A stretch of 18,723 nucleotides of DNA from Clostridia bacterium (GTDB lineage Bacteria; Bacillota; Clostridia; Oscillospirales; CAG-382). The position numbers and the translations under genes are program-made. How positions within the stretch are numbered: position 1 is the first letter of the stretch; each line of letters starts with the position of its first letter. Shown here in pieces: positions 7,416 through 14,022 of this stretch. The stretch spans positions 1-18,723 of the forward strand of contig JAFYOG010000164.1 in the NCBI GenBank assembly GCA_017560285.1. Direction: 5' to 3'. The notes under the pieces were generated by a model that was not told the DNA's origin, did no database searches, and saw only the letters and a program-made list of their open reading frames with translations.

Positions 7416-8979
7416 AGGTACCTGCCTTTATTTCCTCGTTTTCTTGTTTAACCTTTTCCTTGTTCTTTTCGTGGGCTCTAAGGCTGTGGGCGTAATAGGT
7501 CTTGCCCGCATCGTTAGAAACGAAATAGTAAGCGTCGATATATTCTATATCGTCGGGGTCGGAATCGGGGTCTTCGGGCGGTTCGGGGAACAGCACCGCA
7601 CTTAAAGCCTCTAAACCGGGGTTGCTTATGGCACCGGGGGTAAGGCCATCGTACAAATAGGTGTTATAGGGGGTATCCAAGCTTGTATCAAGCTCCGAGG
7701 AAGATACACGCTCGGGCAATACGTACTGAATGGTAGCATCGCTTTCCAGCTTGGGAAAATCGGTTTTATGCTTAATTCTGTTGTGGAATACGTAAGAAAC
7801 GTAATAGAAATCTCTTGCGGTGCCGCCTTCGGCTTGGATAATAGATGCCAGGGTAATAGCATCGTCAAAGGTAAGGCCGTATTCCTCTATAAATTGGTTT
7901 TGGTAGGAAAAACCGTTTTTATCTACCTTAACAAAATCCTTCCAGAACTTATCGTTAAATGCGCCAAGCATTTTGTTTATAACGTAAACCTCGTCCTCGT
8001 CGGTATAAAAATCGTAGGTATCGGGGAACAAATAGCCCTCTAAACGGTAGGTTCTGTGCTCGGAATAGCCAAGCTCGGTTAACTGCTTAACAAAATCCCA
8101 TTTATAGGGGTAGTTGTTAATAGCTTCTATATAATCGCGGCGTTCGCCAATGCCCTCGCTGACCAAAAGGTCTATAATCTGGTTTACGGTGTAGCCCTCG
8201 GGTATGGTAACGCGCTTAATTTCCCTAACGTTTTCGCCGTGGGTAAGACGGTAAATAATTTGGGAATAGTTCATATCGGTAGAAAGGGTATGCTCGCCGG
8301 GAAGATATACGGTTTTTTCGTCGCCGTCGCCGCGGTAGCCCATATACATTGTGTATACCCAATCGTATTCTATAATTCCGTTTTCTTTTAATATTTTTGC
8401 AACGTCATCATCGGTAGCGTTTTCGGGGATAACTATGGTTACTTCTCTTTTTTCGGTTACCAACGAGAAAATATCGTTACCCACGGATATTGCAAAATAG
8501 GCAAGATAAACCGAAACAAGGCAGACCACCAAAATATAAATACACGCCTTGGGGATAAAGCTGCTGCCCCGCAGGAATTGGAACACTCGCACCCCTGCGG
8601 TAACCCGTTCTTCCTCTTCTTCCTCTTCCTCGGGCAATTCTGCTTCGGGCAAGGGGGGTGTGGGTACTGCTTCGTCGGTAAAGTGGGACCCAACGTTGGT
8701 AACGTGTATGCCTTTAATTCCGGCAGATTCAGGCTCGTTTGCTTCGGCACCCTCTTCGCTAAGATGGCTGAATATAGAAACGGGAATTTCCTCGCCAAAG
8801 CCGTTATCCTGCGGTTCTTCTTCGCTGTTTTGGGATAAAATATCCAAAAGCTCGTCTACGCTGTGAGCTTCTTCCGCAACGCTTTTTACGCCGTTATCGG
8901 CAGAATTATCTTCGTTATGAACCTCGTTCAACAAAGCAAAAAGCTCCGAAGCGCGGCTTCTTTCGTTATTGTCAGCCAA
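7405..8979 (-). CDS. mltG: Endolytic murein transglycosylase MltG (YceG-like)
   Basis: MltG is a membrane-anchored lytic transglycosylase that cuts nascent peptidoglycan strands. The 524-residue protein has a long acidic cytosolic N-terminus (about residues 1-135, with eight consecutive glutamates at 117-124), one membrane helix near 144-165, then the extracytoplasmic LysM-like and YceG domain. EGYLFPDTY (314-322), the catalytic region LASIIQAEG (Glu384 as the expected catalytic residue), YNTYLYDGLTPGAISNPG (438-455) and the C-terminal YYFVSND segment are family motifs. Many homologues read EKE where this one reads QAE; the last glutamate is kept. The start is TTG at 8979 with AGGAGG 7 bases upstream. 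The N-terminus is longer than in E. coli MltG, as often seen in Firmicutes. The gene overlaps the U32 gene by 11 bases. Confidence 0.95.
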   Translation of the reverse strand: MADNNERSRASELFALLNEVHNEDNSADNGVKSVAEEAHSVDELLDILSQNSEEEPQDNGFGEEIPVSIFSHLSEEGAEANEPESAGIKGIHVTNVGSHFTDEAVPTPPLPEAELPEEEEEEEERVTAGVRVFQFLRGSSFIPKACIYILVVCLVSVYLAYFAISVGNDIFSLVTEKREVTIVIPENATDDDVAKILKENGIIEYDWVYTMYMGYRGDGDEKTVYLPGEHTLSTDMNYSQIIYRLTHGENVREIKRVTIPEGYTVNQIIDLLVSEGIGERRDYIEAINNYPYKWDFVKQLTELGYSEHRTYRLEGYLFPDTYDFYTDEDEVYVINKMLGAFNDKFWKDFVKVDKNGFSYQNQFIEEYGLTFDDAITLASIIQAEGGTARDFYYVSYVFHNRIKHKTDFPKLESDATIQYVLPERVSSSELDTSLDTPYNTYLYDGLTPGAISNPGLEALSAVLFPEPPEDPDSDPDDIEYIDAYYFVSNDAGKTYYAHSLRAHEKNKEKVKQENEEIKAGTYEG

Positions 8980-9020
8980 AGCAATACCTCCTTTATAAAA
9001 TAAAACTAAAATCTAAATAT

Positions 9021-9932
9021 CTAAACCAAAAATGTTATAACCAAAAATGCAACCACCAACAGCAAAAAGCTTGGGGAAAGGAACACCTTGCCGAACCCTT
9101 GGGTGCTTTTTGGGGGAATAGCTTCCACGGGGGGCTTTTCGGCATAGCCGTGGCAGACCGTTTCCACGCGGGAAAGCAAAAGTATAAACGCCAACGCCGC
9201 CACCATAATAAGCAAGAACCCAACGAAATAAGTACCGTTAGTGTTAACCGTGTTACGCAAAAACGCGTCGCTTCCGTAAATGTTAAGGGTGTTGCTAAGC
9301 AAATGCAGTGCCACCGAGGGTATTACCGACCGGGTTACCGCGGCAGTAAAGCCAAAAAGCAAGCCCGCAAACAAATAAACGGGGAACTCGGTTGCCGAAA
9401 AATGAAACATCGAAAAGCACAAAGCCGATATAACTATAGCGTTTGCAGTGCCGTGCTTGCGGTATTCGCTAAACAAAATACCCCTAAACAAAATTTCTTC
9501 GCACACTGCAGGTATAATTATAAGCGAGAGTATAACCTCTAAATGCCTTATGGCGCTGTTTTCGGCAAAAACGGTGTTGTAAATATTAACCGTGGCGCTT
9601 GCATCGATATCGTAAACGAAGTAAAAAAACTTTATAAGCAGCGAGCCGGTGATAAAGAACACCGCCGCAAACAGCAAAAACAACAGCTGGGGGCCGCGCT
9701 TGGGGATAACCGAAAGGGGTTCTTCCAGCCTTCTGCCCTTTAATAAATAATATGCAATACAGGGCAAGCCTATTGCCAAAAGCTGAACAATTCCCAAGGC
9801 GATAAAAATATTGCCTTCTTCCAGATTGTTAACCGCCACACCCGCAACCTGCATTGCCAAAAATACAACCAAAACAAGCAACGGCGCAGTAAATTCGGGC
9901 TGTTTTATTTTTTCCTTTAGGGCTTCTTTCAC
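9021..9932 (-). CDS. CPBP family intramembrane glutamic endopeptidase
   Basis: A 303-residue polytopic membrane protein with about eight hydrophobic segments and the three conserved CPBP (ABI, Rce1-like) motifs: CEEILFRG with Glu145, Glu146 and Arg150; FSMFHF with His177; and HLLSN with His210 and Asn214. These residues form the intramembrane active site in the family. Known members process prenylated proteins or are linked to bacteriocin self-immunity; no bacteriocin gene is seen nearby. Start is GTG at 9932 with AGGAGG 7 bases upstream. It lies 34 bases after the DJ-1 gene and 41 bases before mltG, so it is probably co-transcribed. A cytosolic tail near residues 258-282 separates the core from a last C-terminal membrane helix. 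The substrate cannot be inferred. Confidence 0.92.
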   Translation of the reverse strand: MKEALKEKIKQPEFTAPLLVLVVFLAMQVAGVAVNNLEEGNIFIALGIVQLLAIGLPCIAYYLLKGRRLEEPLSVIPKRGPQLLFLLFAAVFFITGSLLIKFFYFVYDIDASATVNIYNTVFAENSAIRHLEVILSLIIIPAVCEEILFRGILFSEYRKHGTANAIVISALCFSMFHFSATEFPVYLFAGLLFGFTAAVTRSVIPSVALHLLSNTLNIYGSDAFLRNTVNTNGTYFVGFLLIMVAALAFILLLSRVETVCHGYAEKPPVEAIPPKSTQGFGKVFLSPSFLLLVVAFLVITFLV

Positions 9933-9966
9933 GCCGTTACCTCCTTTTAGCGGTTTTTATAAAAAA

Positions 9967-10518
9967 CTAATTGGGAAATCTAATTTGGCTTCTTATATCC
10001 GCAACCTTTTGGGCGCCAAAAAGCATTTCTATAAGCTTAAAGCCAAATTCAAAGGAAACACCCATACCTTCGGCGGTAATAAATATATCGTCCTGCTCTA
10101 CCTTTTTGCCTGTAACGGTGGCGTGCTTCATGCTTTCGTCAAAGCCGGGGTAAACCGCCGCTTTTCTGCCGTCAAGCAATCGCATCTTGCCCAAAACCGA
10201 GGGGGCGGCGCATATTGCACCAATATAAATTCCGCGGCTTGCGGCGTGCTCGATAATATCCAAAACCTTGGGGTTGTTGCCCAAAAGCTGGGTGCCCATA
10301 GCACCGCCGGGAAGAATTACGCAATCAATATCCTCTTTCCGAACCTCGTCTATGGTCATATCGGCGGTAACGGTAATTCCGTGGGCGCCGGGTACAGCCA
10401 AGCCGCCCTCGGTAGCAACCAAAATAACGGTTGCACCTGCCCGCTTAAGCAAATCGGCGGGAACAATAGCCTCGCTTTCCTCGAACCCGCGGGCTAACAT
10501 CATATATACGTTGTTCAT
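9967..10518 (-). CDS. DJ-1/PfpI family protein
   Basis: A 183-residue single-domain DJ-1 superfamily protein. From the chosen ATG it shows GFEESEA with Glu16 matching the conserved active-site glutamate (DJ-1 Glu18) and GAICAAP with nucleophilic-elbow Cys103 (DJ-1 Cys106). VILPGG at 67-72 and the terminal EFGFKLIEMLFG helix are typical. Family members are reported as glyoxalase or deglycase-like stress proteins, or related to ThiJ/YajL; the exact activity is debated. The frame has an upstream GTG at 10527, but the ribosome site AAAGGAC abuts it, while the ATG at 10518 has proper spacing, so I use 10518. It is 15 bases after tmk. Confidence 0.92.
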   Translation of the reverse strand: MNNVYMMLARGFEESEAIVPADLLKRAGATVILVATEGGLAVPGAHGITVTADMTIDEVRKEDIDCVILPGGAMGTQLLGNNPKVLDIIEHAASRGIYIGAICAAPSVLGKMRLLDGRKAAVYPGFDESMKHATVTGKKVEQDDIFITAEGMGVSFEFGFKLIEMLFGAQKVADIRSQIRFPN

Positions 10519-10533
10519 AAAATACACGTCCTT

Positions 10534-11211
10534 TTATTGAATTTCGGGGATAATATCCTTTAAGCTGTTTATGATTTCCTGCTGAATATCCTCTCTTGTG
10601 CGCATTTCGCCGTCGGTACTGCAATCTATCTTTATCCAGCCAAGCTTTTCTGCAGAATACAACGCGGCTTTATAGCTGTTTTCAAGGTGGGCTTTGTTCT
10701 TTTCGTGAATATCCTTTTCGGCCCCCGTTTCGTCACAGCGGTGCTGTATCATTTTTTGGGAAACCGCAGGGGGTACGCACAAATAAACCACCGCGTTGGG
10801 CTTGGGAATGCCTAATTTTTCGTATTCGTAATCCATAAGCCAAGCCAAAAAGCTTTCGTATTCGCTTTCGGGCATTTTAGAAAGCTGGTGCACCGCGTTT
10901 GCCGAGGTATAACGGTTTGCAAGAATAATTGCGCCGTCGTCGTAATCCTTTTTCCAATCGAGCATATAAGAGCAAAATCTGTCTGCCCCAAAAAAGCTGC
11001 TTGCGGCAAAGGCGTTAACGGCTTCGGGGTTATCGCCGAACCTGCCCTTTAAATACATATTAACGTGGGCGGAATAATCGGCATCGTAGGTGGGGAAGGA
11101 TAGATAACGGTATTTTATTCCCTTTGCTTCCAGCAAATCCTTAAGCATTTCGGTTTGTGTCATCTTGCCCGAGGCATCCAAGCCGTCGATAGCAATTAAT
11201 CGCTTTTTCAT
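10534..11211 (-). CDS. tmk: Thymidylate kinase-like protein (dTMP kinase family)
   Basis: dTMP kinase phosphorylates dTMP to dTDP. The 225-residue protein has the P-loop IDGLDASGKMTQ (Gly10 to Thr18), a FPTY segment (39-42), an ADRF element (76-79) and a conserved-looking ANRYTSAN stretch (98-105). Two points differ from the textbook enzyme. The P-loop residue after the lysine is Met17 rather than Thr/Ser, and the DR[YFH] motif reads NRY (Asn99). I think such variants occur in Clostridia, but specificity for dTMP over other nucleoside monophosphates is not certain from sequence. The ATG at 11211 has AAGGAG 9 bases upstream. It is the first gene after a clear promoter at 11270-11298. Confidence 0.87.
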   Translation of the reverse strand: MKKRLIAIDGLDASGKMTQTEMLKDLLEAKGIKYRYLSFPTYDADYSAHVNMYLKGRFGDNPEAVNAFAASSFFGADRFCSYMLDWKKDYDDGAIILANRYTSANAVHQLSKMPESEYESFLAWLMDYEYEKLGIPKPNAVVYLCVPPAVSQKMIQHRCDETGAEKDIHEKNKAHLENSYKAALYSAEKLGWIKIDCSTDGEMRTREDIQQEIINSLKDIIPEIQ

Positions 11212-11269
11212 TCCGTCATCTCCTTGCGTTAAAAAAAGGGTATAGTAATCGATTCTTTATCAATATAAC

Positions 11270-11298
11270 AATATACCACAAATATTATAAAAAATCAA
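11270..11298 (-). promoter_or_regulatory. Predicted sigma-A promoter for tmk and the genes after it
   Basis: On the minus strand a -35 element TTGATT (11293-11298) is followed by exactly 17 bases and a -10 element TATATT (11270-11275). The -10 is preceded by TGG, giving an extended -10 (TGn). Transcription would start near 11263, leaving a leader of about 50 bases before the tmk ATG at 11211. No operator or riboswitch-like structure is seen in the leader. Confidence 0.7.
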
Positions 11299-11315
11299 GC
11301 AAAAACGGGCAATAT

Positions 11316-11354
11316 ATTTATATAAGTGAAGAGCAAATTTATATAAGTGAAGAG
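11316..11354. repeat. Two 18-base direct repeats and a following AGTGAA-rich tract
   Basis: The sequence ATTTATATAAGTGAAGAG occurs at 11316-11333 and again at 11337-11354, separated by CAA (period 21). It runs on into a purine-rich tract of AGTGAA/GAGAAA units up to about 11382. The element lies between the terminator of the LRR gene and the tmk promoter. Its function is unknown, and it could be replication-slippage repeat or a dispersed intergenic element. Confidence 0.8.
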
Positions 11355-11382
11355 TGAAGAGAGAAAAGTGAAAAGAAAAGGA

Positions 11383-11413
11383 AAGAAGGTTTTGCATTTC
11401 GCAAAACCTTCTT
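11383..11413 (-). terminator. Intrinsic terminator of the LRR-dockerin gene
   Basis: On the minus strand a perfect 13-bp stem (AAGAAGGTTTTGC pairing with GCAAAACCTTCTT, 5-base loop GAAAT) is followed by the T-rich tail TCCTTTTCTTTTC. The stem begins 3 bases after the stop codon of the LRR gene. It separates that gene from the tmk promoter, so the LRR gene forms a monocistronic unit. Confidence 0.88.
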
Positions 11414-11416
11414 GTT

Positions 11417-13921
11417 TTATTGAATTGTATAAGTACCGAAATACGCTCTCTTTAACAACAAATAATCTCTTGCATCTATCTTGCCATTGCCGTTAATGTC
11501 GGCAGCTTCGGGGGCGCAGGTTAAGGTATAAGTGCCGAAGTATGCGCGCTTAAGTAAGAGGTAATCGCGGGCATCTATCTTGCCGTTGCCGTTAATATCG
11601 CCAACGGTATATTCGGGCTCGGGACCTTGAATATCCAATGCGTTAAGTAAGGCATCATTTTTGTAGCCAACGGTAACGTTCTTCCATTCCAAGCTGTTGC
11701 CGTAATAGATGGCGGAGGAAAGGTTGCTGCAACCGTCAAAGGCGTAGCTGCTTACGGTAGTAAGAGATTTGGGCAGCGTAATTGTTGCTAAATTCGAACA
11801 GCCGTCGAAAGCATAAGAACCGATGGTTTTAATCTTTTCGCCGTTTATGGTAACAGAGGCAATGTTTTTGTTGCTCGAAAACATACTCTTGGGAATAATT
11901 TCTACGTTTGCGCCAATGGTAACGGTAACGCCGTCGGTATCGGAACCAACGCCGGAGAATACGTTATCTAAGCTTGTTATATCTGCGGGGCTATAGTCTA
12001 TTTCGGTTACTTCGCTACAGCCCGAGAAAGCACGGTATCCAATAGATTTTACGCTTGAAGGAATAACTATTTTGGTGAAATTTTTGCAATTTTCAAAGGC
12101 GTACTGTCCAATTGTTTTTACGTTTGCGGGAAATGAAATATTGCCAAGCTTTGTGCAACCATCAAATGCACTTTCGCCTATGGTTTCCGCATTAATTCCG
12201 TAGAACTGAACCTTAACAATGTTGGTGCAGCCGTTAAAAATATACTTGGGAACTGTTACAACAGTTGATCCTATGCCAACGGTAACGCCGTCGGTATCGG
12301 AACCAACGCCGGAGAATACGTTATCTAGGCTTGCTATATCTGCGGGGTTATAGTCTATTTCGGTTACTCCGCTACAGCCCGAGAAAGCACGGTATCCAAT
12401 AGATTTTACGCTTGAAGGAATAACTATTTTGGTGAAATTTTTGCAATTTTCAAAGGCGTACTGTCCAATTGTTTTTACATTTGCGGGAAATGAAATATTG
12501 CCAAGCTTTGTGCAGCCATTAAATGCGCTTTCGCCTATGGTTTCCACCTTCATGCCGTAGAATTGAACCTTAACAATGTTGGTGCAGCCGCTAAAAATAT
12601 ACTTGGGAACTGTTACAACATCCGAACCGAAATAAACGCTAACGCCGTCGGTGTTAGAACCCACGTTTGAGAATCTGCCGTCTATACTTTGAATTTCGGG
12701 GGGGTTATAATTGATTTGTTCCACGTTTACGCAATTATCAAATGCATTGTTTCCGATAGAAGTGACTTTTTTGGGAATATCAATAACGGTAAGCTTTTTG
12801 CAACCGCTAAATGCATCACTGCCTATAGTTTTAACATTTGCGGGAAGTGTAAAGTTGCCAAGCTTTGTGCAACCGTAAAATGCGCTGTTGCCGATGGTTT
12901 CCACGTCCATGCCGTAGAACTGAACCTTAACAATGTTGGTGCAGCCGTTAAAAATATAGTTGGGAACTATTACAACATCCGAACCGAAATAAACGCTAAC
13001 GCCGTCGGTGTTAGAACCCACGTTTGTAAATCTGCCGTCTATACTTTGAATTTCGAGTGGATTATAATTGATTTGTTCCACGTTTACGCAATTATCAAAC
13101 GCATCGCTTCCGATAGAAGTAACGCTTGCGGGTATGTCGATAGCGGTAAGCTTTTTGCAACCATAAAAAGCATAATTGCCTATGGTTTTAACACTGATGG
13201 GCATGGGTATGCTTTTAAGTCTTTCGCAACCGTAAAAAGCATAATTTCCAATGGTTTTTACCAAAGGTGCAAGAAATTCAACGTCGGTAACGTACGTACA
13301 GCCGTAAAGCATATTTGCAGGCACGTAAACCACGTGCGCACCAAAGGTTACAGTACATTTATCTACGTTAGAGCCAACGTTGGAAAATGCCTTGGAATAG
13401 CTTTCTATTTCTGCAGGCTCATAATTAATTTGGCTTACGTTAATGCAATTTTTAAATGCATCCTCGCCAATGGTTGTTATGCAGGAGGGGATTGTTATAG
13501 CAGTAAAGCTGTCGCAATCCGAAAAGGCATAAGAACTTATTGTACGCATGGAATCGGGGAAGGATACGTTGGTTAATTTTTCGCAATTGTAAAAGGCGTA
13601 TCTGCCGATAGTTCTTAAGGTTGTGGATAATTGAACCTGTTCCAGCTTGGTATGACTGTAGAACGCGTCGCTGCCAATGGTGGTAATACCGTCGCCGATA
13701 ACAACCTTGGTGATGTTGTTTCTGTGGCTGTACCAAGGCATACTGGTGGAACTGTAGTTGTACATTTCACCCGTGCCGTAAATTATAAGGGTGTTGTCCT
13801 CAAAAGCCCAGGTGATGTCGTCGCCGCAGCTGCCGGTGGTTTCTGCCGCGGAAACAGATAAGGTGGGGATAAAAACAAACAATAAAACTAAAACAAATGC
13901 CGAAAACAGAAGTTTTTTCAT
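11417..13921 (-). CDS. Secreted BspA-like leucine-rich-repeat protein with C-terminal type I dockerin
   Basis: An 834-residue protein. Residues 1 to about 25 form a signal peptide (Lys-Lys, hydrophobic core, VSAA cleavage region). Residues 30-80 are the BspA-type start (SCGDDITWAFEDNTLIIYGTG). LRR_5 repeats with the TIG-AF-GC pattern follow to about residue 735. From residue 162 they are organised as 119-residue modules, four full and one partial. The C-terminus (775-832) is a dockerin of two identical 25-residue calcium-loop repeats (DINGNGKIDARD core) joined by 8 residues. Dockerins bind cohesins, so the protein is probably displayed on a cell-surface or cellulosome-like scaffold. No LPXTG or SLH anchor and no catalytic domain are seen. 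BspA relatives in other bacteria bind host or matrix proteins. The gene has its own promoter and terminator and stands alone between the heat-shock and tmk operons. Confidence 0.93.
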   Translation of the reverse strand: MKKLLFSAFVLVLLFVFIPTLSVSAAETTGSCGDDITWAFEDNTLIIYGTGEMYNYSSTSMPWYSHRNNITKVVIGDGITTIGSDAFYSHTKLEQVQLSTTLRTIGRYAFYNCEKLTNVSFPDSMRTISSYAFSDCDSFTAITIPSCITTIGEDAFKNCINVSQINYEPAEIESYSKAFSNVGSNVDKCTVTFGAHVVYVPANMLYGCTYVTDVEFLAPLVKTIGNYAFYGCERLKSIPMPISVKTIGNYAFYGCKKLTAIDIPASVTSIGSDAFDNCVNVEQINYNPLEIQSIDGRFTNVGSNTDGVSVYFGSDVVIVPNYIFNGCTNIVKVQFYGMDVETIGNSAFYGCTKLGNFTLPANVKTIGSDAFSGCKKLTVIDIPKKVTSIGNNAFDNCVNVEQINYNPPEIQSIDGRFSNVGSNTDGVSVYFGSDVVTVPKYIFSGCTNIVKVQFYGMKVETIGESAFNGCTKLGNISFPANVKTIGQYAFENCKNFTKIVIPSSVKSIGYRAFSGCSGVTEIDYNPADIASLDNVFSGVGSDTDGVTVGIGSTVVTVPKYIFNGCTNIVKVQFYGINAETIGESAFDGCTKLGNISFPANVKTIGQYAFENCKNFTKIVIPSSVKSIGYRAFSGCSEVTEIDYSPADITSLDNVFSGVGSDTDGVTVTIGANVEIIPKSMFSSNKNIASVTINGEKIKTIGSYAFDGCSNLATITLPKSLTTVSSYAFDGCSNLSSAIYYGNSLEWKNVTVGYKNDALLNALDIQGPEPEYTVGDINGNGKIDARDYLLLKRAYFGTYTLTCAPEAADINGNGKIDARDYLLLKRAYFGTYTIQ
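11717..13438 (-). repeat. 357-bp (119-codon) tandem modules inside the LRR gene
   Basis: Four full modules cover residues 162-280, 281-399, 400-518 and 519-637, each exactly 119 codons. A fifth starts at 638 and stays alignable for about 98 residues. Each module opens with a (V)xxINY/IDYxP segment, then a VGSxTDGV loop, and then LRR_5 units. At DNA level the third and fourth modules share a 109-base stretch without a single difference (12370-12478 and 12013-12121), which points to recent duplication or gene conversion. Confidence 0.93.
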
Positions 13922-13953
13922 AAAACACCTCTATGTTTTAATTAGTTAACAAA

Positions 13954-13982
13954 ATTTTAACACAATGCACGGCAAAAATCAA
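13954..13982 (-). promoter_or_regulatory. Predicted sigma-A promoter of the LRR-dockerin gene
   Basis: On the minus strand TTGATT (13977-13982), a 17-base spacer and TAAAAT (13954-13959) form a good promoter. TGT before the -10 makes it an extended -10. It lies between the dnaJ terminator and the LRR gene start at 13921, which has AGAGGTG as ribosome site. The -35 and spacing match the tmk promoter at 11270-11298. Confidence 0.7.
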
Positions 13983-13992
13983 GAGCAAACGT

Positions 13993-14018
13993 AAAAAGGA
14001 CGGGGGACCGTCCTTTTT
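13993..14018 (-). terminator. Intrinsic terminator of the hrcA-grpE-dnaK-dnaJ operon
   Basis: A perfect 11-bp stem, AAAAAGGACGG pairing with CCGTCCTTTTT around the 4-base loop TCCC, ends in five T on the minus strand. It begins just after the dnaJ stop codon at 14023. The arm symmetry (A run and T run) would also let it act on plus-strand transcripts. Confidence 0.92.
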
Positions 14019-14022
14019 AAGT

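Noticed and set aside
9021..9932. CPBP protein as a bacteriocin-immunity protein
   Set aside because: The motif is that of the wide CPBP family, but no bacteriocin precursor or transporter is seen around it.
10519..10527. GTG start three codons upstream for the DJ-1 protein
   Set aside because: The AAAGGAC ribosome site touches this codon; spacing is right only for the ATG at 10518.
11417..11560. C-terminal cell-wall anchor (LPXTG or SLH) on the LRR protein
   Set aside because: The protein ends two residues after the dockerin, with no sorting motif, hydrophobic helix or basic tail.
11717..13438. CRISPR-like periodic repeats
   Set aside because: The 357-bp period is inside a reading frame and encodes LRR modules. 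There are no short repeats with unique spacers.
12689..13576. 295-codon open frame on the plus strand opposite the LRR gene
   Set aside because: It mirrors the LRR repeats in antisense and has no ribosome site I can support; the long open length comes from the repetitive sense codons.
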